DNA of 64,000 nt from Durusdinium trenchii (lineage: Eukaryota; Sar; Dinophyceae; Suessiales; Symbiodiniaceae), in contig CAXAMN010021584.1 of the NCBI GenBank assembly GCA_963970005.1, positions 2,468,566 to 2,532,565 of the forward strand, given 5' to 3'. Numbering within the stretch: position 1 is the stretch's first letter; each line of letters starts with the position of its first letter. Below are positions 30,368-42,457 of the stretch, in pieces. Below the pieces are notes generated by a model. That model was not told the origin of the DNA and made no database searches. It saw nothing but the letters and a program-made list of their open reading frames with translations. Position numbers and translations under genes: made by a program.

Positions 30368-30493
30368 CAGTGGCCAGCGCAGGCTCTGCGTCGCAAAGTG
30401 CAGCGCTGAGAAGGCGTTCTCCATGACCGACGGCCCAGTGGCCACACCCGGACAGATCCCATAGCCGGGATACTCCACAGCCAACACGTGCAC
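30368..30493 (-). CDS. Exon of ABHD17-like alpha/beta hydrolase (GYG motif region)
   Basis: Exactly 42 codons: VHVLAVEYPGYGICPG at the start and ALHFATQSLRWPL at the end. The (D/E)YxGYGxSxG segment is the strand and oxyanion loop following strand beta-4 in this family. The acceptor is GAG|G at 30,494-30,495. The donor is CTG|GAGT, a GA-type donor. Both flanking Gs fit the G|G junction habit of dinoflagellate introns. Phase 0 on the left and a clean join to the GRSIG exon strongly support it. Confidence 0.85.
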
Positions 30494-31695
30494 CTCATCC
30501 GTTCAGAGTGCTCACCCCGCCAGTCAATGCGCAATTGGAAGAACGGATAACGCTAGGACTCCCTATAGTTTCCCTAAGAAGACTTCTGCAAAGCACTTAA
30601 TCTTCTTTCGGCATGATCGGCATGTTTTGCACATGTCGAGGATACAATTCCATAGAAACCTCTCTGCAGCAAAGAACACACGGAAACAAGCACAAGGGAC
30701 CTCCCACTGTGTTTCGCCACTTTCACCCCATATGGTTTTCCGGCGGAGCGTGACTGTCAGACGCCATTTATGAAGCTGTCAGACGCCGCACGTGTGACAA
30801 AGTGTGGGTCAACCAGGTGAAAGGAGAGATCAATGAGGTGCAAGGATTGATCCCGACCAATTTGCTCACCAGAAATCCTCCATCGGCCATGGGGGGTGTT
30901 TCTGGCCTGGACCTTTTGCGGACGAGACAAATCTGGAAGCATCTGGGTGAGGTGGCACATGCTTAACCCAAGACCTCACAAAACCTCAACATGAAATTCA
31001 GACTGCCCCCAGCGATCCAAAGATTGATATGGTATCACTGAAAAGATTGTATTATTGTATATTTACTTGATTGCTTTATGTATATGTTTTGTTTTCACAC
31101 CGCCATGCCACGCTAAGATGTCCCTGTGAACTCAGAAACCGCGGCTCCCACCCCGGCTTTTGGAACCTGAAAGCGGTCCCGCATCGCCACACAAAAGGAA
31201 TAGCACCTCCATGACCAAGCGACAAGGAGAGGAATTCAGCACCCACAAATGGAGGAATGAGGGATGGCACGACTGGATGTTGCAGGACCACTTTGGGACA
31301 CCTCCAAGCCCCGGATCGACACCCATCTGGCCCATCTGGGCCGGATTAGTCACTCTCCAAGTTGTTGAAATTTCTGCTTCCGAAAGGCTGTGAATCAAAG
31401 CATGGATCTGATGAAGCCACTGTCATGTGAAGCAAGGCAGAGTAGGGATCGCACTACTGAATTCTTTTATCATCATCATCATCAAAGTGATTGGATGTAT
31501 AGTTAGCCACCACACTTTGCTTAATTTATCAAACGGGAACCCACAACTTCGTCTGTCTCCAACCTCTGCAAAGCATCCTTGTTTTGGGCCCTTCAACATA
31601 TACCTCTGGTTGGAGGTTCACCTGCTCTTCACGGCCCCCCCAAATTGGGCGGCCGTCCCCAAAGCCCCGGCACGCAGCGCCCAATTGAAGCCTAC

Positions 31696-31839
31696 CAAGA
31701 TCCTCAGCGTTACTGTGGAAGAAGAGCACCAAGAATCGGCTGTAGGGATACTTCAACAAAAGGCACGGCACGCAATCCACGCCCAATAAGGGCGCGTCTC
31801 CATCTAACGAGCTCTTCTTTGGGATCCAAATGAGTTCAC
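31696..31839 (-). CDS. Exon of ABHD17-like alpha/beta hydrolase (HGN motif region)
   Basis: The minus strand encodes ELIWIPKKSSLDGD, then VPCLLLKYPYSRFLVL and FFHSNAEDLG. This corresponds to the HGNAxDLG strand-loop of ABHD17 proteins, with HSN in place of HGN. The acceptor is GAG|GT at 31,840-31,841, and the donor is a regular GT (CTTG|GTAGG). It joins phase-perfectly to the first exon (AAA G|GT GAA = KGE). The next exon should supply about 16-18 residues before VHVLAVEY; it must lie in 30,496-31,695 but I could not identify it. Confidence 0.85.
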
Positions 31840-32379
31840 CTCAGGCACCGACCATGCGTCGTCCGAGCCCTTGCACACCCTTGTACCACACCGACCACTC
31901 GGCGGGGAGCGCCAAAAGTGGGCCACATGGCGAACCAGCCGACCAGCCGCTGTGGGAGTGATTCAACTTCATGATTGGTTCTGGATTACCTCCATGTCCC
32001 TCTTTCGCGCCGCCCTGTTCGAAAACTCTCTGCATCGACCACCGCCCGGGTCGGCCACCTGAAAACCCTCATAGGCCACCTCCGGGGGGAAACCAAGGGG
32101 GGAGTTGATTCATCCAACTTCTACCGTGCTCCTCCACGCACACGATCTGAACTCGCACACGAGAGTCCTACGATTCTGAACAGATCCGATCAGCGCACCT
32201 GGGGAGCACCGATCGGCCCACCCGACACCAAGAACAAAGCCTTTTTTCCATGAAGGTCCAGGTCGTTGGTCGTTTTCGATGTCCATTTCTTGAGGCCACT
32301 CTCTTAGAGACACCAATGATGATGCCTCTCCAGAAACCTCCACACCGCTGCACCCACTGCTCCCACCGCTCCCACTCGC

Positions 32380-32452
32380 CTTTGAAGCTCTCCGCCGTGT
32401 AGGTCGCCTGCGGCGCTGGATACAAGATCCGCGTAAGGAGCCCCCGCTCCAT
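32380..32452 (-). CDS. First recognised exon of ABHD17-like alpha/beta hydrolase
   Basis: From the ATG at 32452 the minus strand encodes MERGLLTRILYPAPQATYTAE and ends SFKG. LxPAPxxxYT...F.GEL is the usual N-terminus of ABHD17-like proteins. The donor is AAAG|GCGAGT, a GC-type donor. The open frame continues upstream without a stop for over 80 codons, but no family resemblance is seen there, so the ATG at 32452 is preferred. Confidence 0.75.
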
Positions 32453-33164
32453 CGCAGCTCCGTCTCCGCGGAGACGTCGCCGAGCGGTCGCCACAGCATG
32501 AGCGGTCGCGGATCGCCGGATCCGCGAGAGGAGGCGAGGCAGAACACCTTTGGGGTGAAAGACGGCTAGGTGGAAGACATCTGAATCCTGCGGCGTCCTA
32601 CGACCCACAGGGTCTTGGCATCTTGCTGCATTCCAGGTTCTTTCTGTTTTTGTCCTTCTTCTTTTGTTAAATTGGGTTTGAAGGAGATCTTTGCAGTTCT
32701 GATAGATGCAGTCCAAACTTGTTCTTCAGCTCTCAAAACAACACGGCTGATGCTCCAAATCGGGGAAAGTCGCCCCTGAGAAGCTTCAGCTCGGACTGAT
32801 CTATGGAATTTGTCATGTGTCCCTTGAACCCGGCAGAGCATGGCAGAGTGCTGTTCGTTTCTGTCCGAACCGATCACCGCCCACCCCCTGAATCGTTGGA
32901 AAGTTGATCTACTTGGAGTGAATAACTGGGCACCAAACTGGCACTGTTGAGGAAAATTGGGATAAAAGCACCTGTCAGCCACCATCTAGATGAGAAGGGT
33001 GGGTTCTTCGCAAAATTGATCTTGTCCTTTGTCTGCTCTCTATATCTTTGTACCTGCGTTCACTACTCAACCCATCCAAAGGCTCCTCTCTTCAACTGGC
33101 AAGTCTTGCTTCCCTAAAGCTGAGACCCCGGCCGGAACTGCTGCAAACAACTGAGAGCAAGAGG

Positions 33165-33222
33165 GCAGAGAGAGAGAGAGAGGGAGAGAGAGCGCTAGAG
33201 CTAGAGCTAGAGCTAGAGGGAC
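33165..33222. repeat. (GA)n followed by (GCTAGA)n
   Basis: A GA run of about 30 bp is followed by four copies of the hexamer GCTAGA. Confidence 0.95.
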
Positions 33223-34555
33223 ACACAAAGAGAAACATAAAGGGTGTGCGGGTGAGTCTTAGTGGGCACTCTGTTTGTGACCTTATGACCCCCTTCTCTG
33301 ACAGAGACTTCAGTTCGACACTTTCGCCCGCCTCATCCACGCAATCTGAAGACCTGAGACCACAGCAGTGAATTCCTGCGAATTCTTGGTCCCTGAAACT
33401 TGCAAAAACTACAGACATTGTGAAGGACGTGCTTCTTTTGAAGCACCCAAGGCTGCAAATTGGTTTGTGAACAGCCAGCAGTTCTGATTGGGCTATTCAA
33501 ACACGCATGCCTTTTGCAAAACTATGTCTCCTCAACATGGTTGCTCGCGGCACTGGTTCCTTCTTTGGACAAGTGAAAATTGTGCATCCAAGTGGCAAAG
33601 AAAGCACTCATTGCCATTTTGTCGGCTCTACCAAGTGCGAGGGTTTTAGATTCATCTGGTTGACACAGCCCACAACTGGACTGCTTTGGCAACTTTGTTG
33701 CTGTACATTCTGATTCTAGTCCCAAGTCCTAAGCAAATTAATGTCGACCACTGACACAAACGTGAACGGACCCTATGTCTGGTAAGGCCGGTGGAGTTTT
33801 GGAGCATTAGTTCCTGCGAAAAACTTTGACCTCCAACTTCACAACTGCATCATCAGAGCAGGTCAATTTATCTGACAATCCTGGCTGCGCAAGCATGCTA
33901 CGGTTCAATGGCCAGCATGATTGGCATCGGAAAGAAATGCACATTGGTTCAATCACCATTTAAGCAGGCAATCTATCTATCGGTCAGGCTTTTCATTCCC
34001 ATCCTTGGGTTGACCAACAAATATACCAAAAGCAAACACGAAGAAAAGTTCAATTATTCACTCAACGTTCAACTTGCCAAATAACCCACCAAACATGCAA
34101 TCACTCTGTAAATGATCATTCGGTGTGAGTAATGTGTATCCAATGTCACCACATGTGTCACCGGACCATCTAGCAGCGATCGAGAGAGCACCTTTTCTGG
34201 TGTGACCCAAAGTCACGGTTGGTACGTAAATGGTGTTAGTGTTACTACAGCACTTCCATTTGCACCCCGCATCTCTCCCCTGCATTTTATGTTCAGGACA
34301 TCATTTCAGATTTGGACAGCGCACTATAAAGGATATAGGATTACAATGCCACATGGGCTGAGGGCGTCGACGACGGAGCCCCACTGCAATCACGGTCTTT
34401 ACATTAAAGTGGTACCGCATGCTCACTTAGACTCATTGACATTGGTCACACGACGACATAGGCTCATGAGAAGTGATGGAGAGTGGACGTAGAAAGGTAA
34501 GCAAAGAAACAGCGGACCTGCCATGTTTGGTGAGGAGGCGGCCACGGAGACATGT

Positions 34556-34582
34556 GTGCGTGTGTGTGTGTGTGTGTGTGTC
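34556..34582. repeat. (GT)n microsatellite
   Basis: About 12 consecutive GT dinucleotides. Confidence 0.95.
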
Positions 34583-34801
34583 AAAGCCTGTTTCTACGGC
34601 TGCACACATTGTCAAGTTTTTGAAAACCAATTTTTAACAGCAGGGGGCCACCGGGGTCCCAGTGGCCAACGAAGACCTCCTCTGGGACCCGTGTAAACGT
34701 ACCTGGGACCCGTATAAACGTACCTGCATTTTTAATAACTGTTTAACCATGAATCATGCAGATGTTGAAACACTTCAGTTGTCGCGGACCTTTTCACCTT
34801 A

Positions 34802-34811
34802 NNNNNNNNNN
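34802..34811. other. Assembly gap (10 N)
   Basis: Ten Ns flanked on both sides by the same 11 bases (TTTTCACCTTA). Confidence 0.99.
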
Positions 34812-35084
34812 TTTTCACCTTACCGTTCTGCAAGTCAAGGGCTAGGTATTCAGTAACTGGAGTGCTAGGTAGTCAGTAACTAGTTTCTGGAACTTCAGAG
34901 ATGAAAACAACTGTTCAAACACCTTCAAGTCAGCCGACTCAGCAGCCATTCCGTTACAGCGCCCTTCGGTTCTTTCAAGTCAAGCGCTAATGAGTGTAAA
35001 GGGGAAATTCATCCACTGACTTAGCTCTTGCGAGCATCTATCCAAGTGTGTCCCACCCTGTACCAAAAGGTTCCATGGGGGACA

Positions 35085-35225
35085 CGGCATCCATGACCCA
35101 CCGTGCGCAACGAAGCTACAGTCATGGATGGGAAGGGAAGGCTGATCAACTCTTCGCCTTGCGGTTGCACCAAGTCAAGTGTCTTGCATTGTTGGACTAT
35201 CACTTGAATGAACCTCTATCCAAGC
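35085..35225. repeat. ~140-bp unit duplicated (interrupted) at 35507-35575 and 35737-35808
   Basis: The left half (ACGGCATCCATGACCCACCG through GGGAAGGGAAGGCTGATCA) recurs at 35507. The right half (CTCTTCGCCTTG through TTGAATGAACCTCTATC) recurs at 35737. The second copy is split by about 160 bp of unrelated sequence. No coding potential is recognised. Confidence 0.85.
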
Positions 35226-35899
35226 GCGTAGTGCACTACTACGCTTTCCCACTTGGGTGCGTAGTGTGATCCTCGCAAGGGGCGCCAAAACCGTCGTGGA
35301 CTATCACTTGCGGCATTTCCGTTTATGCCCGAGACGATTCCTATCTGCCCAGCTGCTTTGCAAGGATCGCCTGAAAGAATGCTGACGAGGCTCACGGCAA
35401 TTTCACAGAATAACCAAGTTTGAGTACCTGTCTTATCATGCGCCTTCATGCGACCTCTTGACGTTTCTTTGAGGGTCCCGAATCTTACTTCAGCGGGGCC
35501 ACACGGCATCCATGACCCACCGAGTGCAACGAAGCTACGGTCATGGATAGGAAGGGAAGGCTGATCACCTTCCTGCGCCTGCTTTGGCTTGAACTTTTGA
35601 CCTAGAAGTGACCCGACTTTTCCTGCCGACTTTCCCTTCAAATTCCCCCACTACTGCAGCCGCCGCGCTGTTTCGTCGTTTACGCTGATTGATTGCAGAG
35701 ATCGACCTTTTTTCAAACAATACCTGCTGCGGACTCTTCGCCTTGTGGTTACACCAAGTCAAGTGTCTTGGCATTGTTGGACTATCACTTGAATGAACCT
35801 CTATCGTATCGAAGTGCAATGGAGGCGCCGCGCGACGTCATGCCCTGTGTTGGTAGAGGGCGTGAGGCCTCACGCTCACGCTCACGGACTCGGGGTACA

Positions 35900-35967
35900 C
35901 TAAAAGTGGACGACGCCACACACCTATTTTCCACCTCGCTTCGGCCTGTCCCAGGCTTCGACCGACA
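35900..35967 (-). repeat. 3' LTR remnant of the minus-strand copia element
   Basis: CTAAAAGTGGACGACGCCAC through CCTGTCCCAGGCTTCGACCG is shared with 42458-42513 in the same orientation, apart from a ~16-bp insertion (TTTCCACCTCGCTTC) here. These direct repeats bracket the decayed gag-pol. Confidence 0.8.
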
Positions 35968-35968
35968 C

Positions 35969-36423
35969 TTACCCCCTTTTGGCGCAAGTGTTCGGCCTCC
36001 ACACGGCGCTCCGCGATGCGCAGTCAGCATCTTCTCGGAGCGCTTTGGCTTCCGCCGTGTCTCTCAAGGACCAATCATTGTCCGAGATTGACACCATCAA
36101 CTTGCCATTGCCCATCAGCTTGGTCAAGTCGTCCGCGATGTGGTCATTTTCGGGGACCCATCGCACCAGGCGGCTGGCATCGCCGCAACGTCAATGGCCA
36201 AGCGGCGATCCTCCCCATATCCAGCTCCGTTCAGCTCATGGCCCGCGCGGCTGTCCAGGACCGTGGTCAATCGCCAGTGCGCCACATGCATCAGCCACTG
36301 GTCGATATTGAAGCCGACGTAGAGAGCCTCTGCCATCACCGCTCGCAAGAAGTCGGCCTGGTCCAATGCTTCAGCCGCTTGACTGATCTCACCCGCCAAG
36401 CTAGAGCGCACCACTCTCTTCAA
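35969..36423 (-). pseudogene. RNase H segment of the decayed copia element
   Basis: Two frames cover the domain. KRVVRSSLAGEISQAAEALD (near 36,370-36,420) is the Ser/Ala-Glu helix of copia RNase H, normally SSxxAE. WVPENDHIADDLTK (near 36,110-36,165) is the terminal xxADxLTK motif. They are separated by at least one frameshift. Confidence 0.8.
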
Positions 36424-36612
36424 CAGCGCCGAATGAAACGTGACCGGCGTGCACTGCTGCTCCTGTTCGGCCCTCGAGCAGGTCTGGGTGAGTGATCAAA
36501 CAAACGGCTCCTCCTTGGCCGCAACGACGAGGCATACTGCCGAAGCTAGCATCCGAGGCCGCCACCAGATCCCAAGGGCTTGAACCTCATAGTCTTCACA
36601 TCATTGGCTCGC

Positions 36613-37416
36613 TCAACTAGGCGCCTCGGCATTGCCTAGCCAGCCAGGCCAGTTGACCACACACATGTCCCAAGTTGGAGGTGAGCTCGGCGCCATCCTT
36701 CTCCACTGGGTTGTTCTTGGTTCTCTTGGGTGGGTACTGCAGCTTCTCGCAGTAGTCGTCCATCTGCACCTCAACAGTCCTATCTGGTAGCTGGCGCTCA
36801 TACCTGCCGCAGAACTTTGCCCAATCCTCGGCCACGTTGCGCCATTCACCAAAGGTGAACTCGGACTTGAGGGCTTCCCAAACCGGCTTGGCCTTCTGTG
36901 GGTGACCAATGAGTCTAACGTCGTCGACATGGCAGGCATTCATGGCCACAATCTCTCCGTGGACGAAGACCGAAAATACTCAGGGATCAACAGCCACTCC
37001 TTGGCACCCAACTTGGTCAGTGTCTTCTCCAGCTTTTTGGACCACAAACGAGGTGACTCGGCCAACCCAAAGCCCCCTTTAGTAAAGCGGACCAAGTCGG
37101 GGCGAGCACCTCGAGGAAGTTTGGAGCCAAGGAAGCGTTGAACAAAGTCGGGATAGCCACGGGGAATGGCGACCAGCACTTTGCAATCCGGATGAAGGTT
37201 CTCGCCTTGCAAAAGGGCAGCAGTAATGTAACCGAAGAACATCGTCCAGCCCAATTGAGAGGCGAAAAAACATAACAGGTTGTGCGCCACCGAAGTTGTA
37301 GGAGCTTCGGCCTCCCAAAGTCCAGCTTCTTTGTCCCGAGCCTTCAACCGTGCATCTTCCAGCTGCTCATCCAGAGGACTGACGTTGTGAGGGTCAGATT
37401 TGTTGACGCATTGCAC
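36613..37416 (-). pseudogene. Reverse transcriptase segment of the decayed copia element
   Basis: In minus-strand order: ITAALLQGENLHPDCKV (palm motif A region, normally D-V-x-x-A-F-L-x-G-E, so the catalytic Asp is lost), KGGFGLAESPRLW (motif B region), and MNACHVDDVRLIG (the YVDD catalytic box, here HVDD) in a shifted frame at about 36,905-36,945. The copia family assignment is firm. Function is lost. Confidence 0.85.
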
Positions 37417-39440
37417 GCGTCGATCTCCTCGTCTTCAAACACCGGAGCAACAGCGTCGTACTTGAAGTACACATCGAGCGCGTCCCTGATCGGCTCTTCA
37501 AATGCTTGCTTCCAAGCTGGCGAGAGGCTCGCCCACTTCAGCTCCAACCTCGCCTTTCCTGTAGGTAAGTCTTGTATGTCTGCAAGTGACACTGGCGCAG
37601 CTGCATCTTCTGTGGCGTCACCAGACGCTTGATCAGCGGAAAGTTGCCCACCATGTCCGTGACGTCAGCCTGCAAGACAAAGACCTCGTTCCAATTGACC
37701 TTGTAGTTGTTCTTGTCCTGGAAGTGGAGGCTCATCAACTGCTGTGCGGATCGCCGCAACTCCTCGAGCAAAGCCCTGGCATTCAACCATTGACGCAAAT
37801 CCAAAATCAACGGAGGCTTCCTAATGCAGAACCGAGCGAAGCCTTGCCACTTGTGCCCTTCACTGCGCAATGCAGGATTGCACCCTTGCCACCTGAAGTT
37901 GTCCACCACCACCTCATAGGCGTCCGGGAAGTAGATCCAGGTGACTCTCGGGCCAACGAACCAATCCTCTTTGATCGACGCTCCTGCAGCACAAATAGTT
38001 GGTCTCGAGGACATTGATGCACCCACCAGAGCTCTTTCATCTCAGGGTCGTAGATCCAGAAGTCTTGTTCCGGCCACTGTTCTCGGGCCCTTCATCAGCG
38101 CCTGCATTTCTCTGAAATCGGCAGTGTCAGAGCTGGCGGCATCTCTGGCAGCATACTACCCACATATTGTTTGGGAGTATGAACGTAAGGCACGGGAGTC
38201 GGTGGTGTAGTTCACCTCATTCGCATCCTTCACCACCACCTGGTTTGGCTGAAAGCTGACGAAGTGTCTTGGTGGCATCACGTCCACCGCACCCGGCCTG
38301 GCACCCAAGGACTCACAAAGTCCGGACAAGTTTCGAACTCCTGCGCAGCCTTAGCCAGCAGAGCTTCTCCATCGCCATCACGCCAAACTGTGTCTGGCGG
38401 AGACTGCAAAGGCAACACCACATAGGATTCGAACACTGGCTCCACACCACTAGCGCTGTTCTTGGGACCTTCGAGCTCTTCGGATCAGCTTCAGCTGTGG
38501 CCTTGGCATCTCCTTTCTTCTTCTTCTTCTCTTTCTTGTCGCCACTTTCAACTGCCGTTGCACGGGTAGAAGGCCAAGAAGTCGAAATAGTTCCGGTAGA
38601 AGGGGAAGAAGTCGAAATAGTCCTGTCGGGGGCCGTGGAGGAACCGGGTTTGCCTTCCAGCCTTTGCTTCATCTCTTGCAGGTGATGTTTGGCGCATTGA
38701 GCTGCTTGTGCCAGAGAGAGCTTCGGATCGAAGCGTTGTTGACGCTTCGGGTCAGGGGGCCGTGCAGTGACATCGGAACATCATCCAGGGCTGAGCTCAC
38801 CTTGGGGTCCACTTCATCGACGTGCTTGGGCTCCTCATCAATTTGAGAGTTTTATGATGGGGTAGTTCTTATCGGTCATGTGTGGGAGGCCTGCACTGAT
38901 GGCGGCCGTCCTTGAGTTCCTTCTCAATGTTGGAGAAGGCCTCCATGGAGATGTTCTGAGCCTCCAACTCATCAGCCACGGCCAGGCGCGCGAACTCCAG
39001 CGGCAGACCCTTCAACTTGTTGCGGTCGAGCCCACACCCTCAATTGATACTGCCCTCCTTTCTCTCAATCGCTGCCACAATTCCGGACCAGTCCAACTGA
39101 TGTCATCCTGAAGCCGTCGAGATAGTCCTCGCCGATTCGCTGGGGGTTCCCAGAAATGAGCCTGGCATTCTTCTGATAGCAGCTCTAATCGAGGAAGCCG
39201 TGCTCAAGAGGAAGCTGCCCTCTTGATAGCTTCACGCGACTGCAGCCAAGTGAAGGCATTCAGGTGTGTCCCTTCTCCAGGACGTCCATGACGTTGCCCG
39301 GCATGGAATTCTCTCAGCCGAAAAGCAGCTGAATTGCGCTGAAGCCGGACACGCGGGCCTGGTAGTTCCTGGCCGCTGTGGCCGCTGTCACCGCTGACTC
39401 CAACCCGATCACCGTCTTCTCCTTGACAATCTTCATGATC
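37417..39440 (-). pseudogene. Linker between integrase and RT of the decayed copia element
   Basis: A low-complexity, charged segment with a Lys-rich run (GDKKEKKKKKGDAKA near 38,520) and many frame changes. Equivalent linkers separate integrase and RT in other dinoflagellate copia polyproteins. Nothing catalytic is visible. Confidence 0.55.
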
Positions 39441-39960
39441 ATGAGCTTCAACACCGCTCCATGTCGTGGAACCACTTCCCCCGTCCGTCATGATGGTCAT
39501 CGGGGGGGCCAAAGATTCGAATCCAGCGATCTCTCACTCTCCGCATACTTGAGCGACTGGGCATCCCACACGAAGAATGAGTCCACGCACACGTGCTCGT
39601 TGAAGACGGAAGGCCGCTTGAATGAAGCCTTGGGTGGGGGAGTGGGCGACAGAGCATATCCCACACCGCATGTTCTTCACTGCTGCGATGATCGTCTCTT
39701 TCGATTCAAGGCTAACATCCGACATAGTTTATCTGCTCCAATGTGCCCCAGCGCCACGTGCAGATGTGCAATTGTCCCCCTCATCTTCCGACTTAAGGTG
39801 GCGCTGGAGCCAATGATGACATCCTCATCCTGCATCAGGTTCATCTGCTGTCCTGCTGCGGCTTCTGGTTGCCTCTCTAATCAGGGACCTCTTCATCTAA
39901 TAGGAAGTTCACCTCCTCCGTCCACAATTCACTCATCTTGGCCAGCGGGTTGAAGACGCT
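39441..39960 (-). pseudogene. Integrase segment of the decayed copia element
   Basis: A CxxC zinc pair (NMRCGICSV, about 39,650-39,680) is followed in another frame by HVCVDSFFVWDAQSLKY (about 39,555-39,605), where the Asp is the first residue of the DDE core. The rest of the core is scrambled by indels. Confidence 0.7.
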
Positions 39961-40030
39961 GTCCAAGAGCCACTTGGCCACGCCGCAGCCAAATCCGACC
40001 GGCGACGTGTTTGCCACTGTCCATCAATCT

Positions 40031-42396
40031 TCACCCTTCAATCACTTGGTGTTCCTCAGGATGATGTCCACAGGCGATGTCCTGCCAGAGAAGAACCGAC
40101 GGGTGGTTACCTTGGAAAGCAGTAGGCTTCTTGTGTGGCCGATGCGTCACTCGATCTCGAAGACCTAGCATGCATTGGTCAACGTACTTGGTGTACACTT
40201 GACGTCGTCGATGCATCTGTGGGAGGTTCAAGAGGTGGACAGTTCCCTGGCGCAACCGAAATGCGCAGCGTGCAATGTAGCGAAGCCAGGGCATATTGGC
40301 TTTCAACCACTTTGGTGAAACGGCCTTGTCCTTCTAGTTCGCAGATCAAGGCGTTGACCCCCAAGCCAAGTGGGGAACCACGGTCCTCATCCAGGTCAAC
40401 AATGATCTTGCTCCCCAATTCTTCCACAGTCCAGTAGAGATCATGACAAGCAGCTTGAAGGGGCGGTCGCATGAGCCCGGACTCCCTGTGCATCTATACT
40501 CTATGTTCGATGGGTCCGGGTTGTCTCTGCGCTAGTAAATCCCACTTGTGTCAACAGCCGCGGGCCACATCACTGCCGTCAAAGGTAACATTGGCCGAGT
40601 ACACCACATTCGAAGCATGGATCGAGGTCTTCTTGCGAAGTGGACATTCCTGCGACCAATGTCCCAGCTTGCCGCAGAGGAAACTCTGTCTCCTGTTGTT
40701 TCTTCACCCATTGCTTCACACGCTCAGGCTGTTGGCTGCTGTTCTTGTCCTTGGTGAAGTACTGGCGCATCTTGCGCAACTCTCGCGCCTTGTTCCGCGC
40801 CTGTGCTCCTGAGCATAGATCTCCAACAAAGGCGCCTCTCCTGATTCTGAGCTGCTCGCTCCATTTCCGGACGCCGGTTCCTGGCCGTCTTCTTCCTCAT
40901 CCAGGCTGTCGTCACCCGGTTCCCACCACGCATAGCGGCCAGAATCTCCTTGGCTTCCAAGTTGGCGTCCTCTCCATCATCTCCATGATAGCCACCAAGG
41001 CCTCACGGAAGCGCTTCTTGTTGAAGAACCGTCGCCTGCGAACTGGTGTAGTAGCTGGCTGCAAAGCAGGTGTGGTAGAGGCAGTCGTGGTAGCACCACC
41101 CTCGTTTTGGACCAAGTATGTCCAAAAGAGCTTCACCCTTCCCAATAGGGAAATGCGGTAAGCCTTCCAGTTGCTCAGCCAGGCCCAAGAGGGCCAGCGT
41201 GACCGGTTCTTCATGCTCCAAGCTGCCGCCCGCGGCCGCCTTAAAAATAGCCAAGTCACGTTTGGTCAGCTTCGCGGCGTCCAGCAGATGGCCAATATAG
41301 AACTTGGAGCCGACCGTGTACTCGGGCGAGGACTCGATTCAAGAATTATTTTTACGGACTCCCCCGACAAGCGTCCCAGGCGTCCAGAATCTTGATGATT
41401 GGGCTCTTCTCCATTGTCTGGCGGATGATGTTGATGCCATTCTCAGCGGCCACCTCGGTCGCCGACGCTGCACGATCTTGCGGCTGGCTCTTTCAACTGC
41501 TGCATCAGTCAAGGGCCTTGCACCTCCGCAGGCAACGACTTCCCTTTGGAGGCTAACCAGAACTCAACCGTCCGCCAGTACTCCTGCCAAGAGTCGAGCA
41601 TAGAAGATGGGCGCCAAAAACTCCACCTTGTCCTGAACCGGCCAGCGATCGAAGGCTGTCCGCTTGGCACTACCCAGTGGGGCGGTTCACATGATCCTTC
41701 ATTCGCACTGTCGGCGCCGCCGACAACGGAGACATCACACCAGCCCGTCACCTCCAGGATCTCCTGCAACATGTACATGTCCTCCGTCCGAATCATAACC
41801 CTCATATTCTGCCGAAGGTCGTACTTGTCCAAAGCAGAAGAACTCATGGTCGAAAAATAGCGGCCCGCGGAGCTCTTGCATCGTTCGCAGCACTGGTTGA
41901 TGACTGTACCGAACAACTAGTCCAGTGTCCCTGACTCCACGACCACTAGGACCATTGATCACCCCAATTCTCATCCTTCCAGCACCCATACCCCAACATG
42001 TCTCCCTAACCACGCCGATCACAATGATCCAAGCCCCAATGAGCTGGCCGACCACGAAGCATCCCGCGAGCGGCGTCCGCCATCCATTCTCACTTTCACC
42101 ACTCTCCTCTTCCCAGCTCTCACCCAAGCCGTCCATCCCACCCAATGCAGTCGCTCCTCCACATAGGCAGCCATTGCCGCTCGTTGGTGATCTCGCAAAA
42201 ACTCCCCTTCTTGTCCTGAACTCGAGTCCTCCACTCGAGCCGCGGCCCATGGGTCAAAGGCCAGGGAGGAGAGGATAGTCACTTGGTGGGGACGCCGAAC
42301 TGGTAGTCGAGGATGTAGGTCGCCCTCGTCGAAGGTCCCTGATGAAGGGAGTAGGGACCTCCAACAGCAGCGGCGCCTCTTCACCAGTCGCTCCAT
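40031..42396 (-). pseudogene. Gag and gag-pol junction of the decayed copia element
   Basis: The start region reads MERLVKRRRCCW (ATG at 42396). Farther on come Gag helices (LRTEDMYMLQEILEVTGW-like near 41,735-41,790) and an Arg/Lys-rich stretch (RRRFFNKKRFREALVAIME near 41,000-41,060). A CCHC zinc knuckle, readable as CGKLGHWSQEC at about 40,640-40,680, lacks its first Cys through a frameshift. The 40.03-40.3 kb part has a DQCMLGLRD segment and KKPTAF that resemble the degenerate methyltransferase-like insert of other dinoflagellate polyproteins. Confidence 0.65.
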
Positions 42397-42445
42397 GGCC
42401 CAAACCTGGTGGAAAGCCCAAACCTACCTACAGCCCCCTATCACG

Positions 42446-42457
42446 GCTCCGCTACCA
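42446..42457 (-). other. tRNA primer-binding site of the decayed copia element
   Basis: On the minus strand, TGGTAGCGGAGC begins directly after the LTR end (TTTTAG). The same 12 bases plus near-identical flank occur at 53163-53174. The sequence complements a tRNA 3' end in ...GCUACCA, which fits an initiator-Met-type tRNA. Confidence 0.75.

Larger units (their letters stand above)
32453..35080. other. No confident gene; 5' flank of the hydrolase gene
   Basis: No recognisable family. Contains simple repeats at 33.2 and 34.6 kb and an N gap at 34.8 kb, annotated separately. The promoter of the hydrolase gene presumably lies at the left end, but no motif is identified. Confidence 0.45.
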
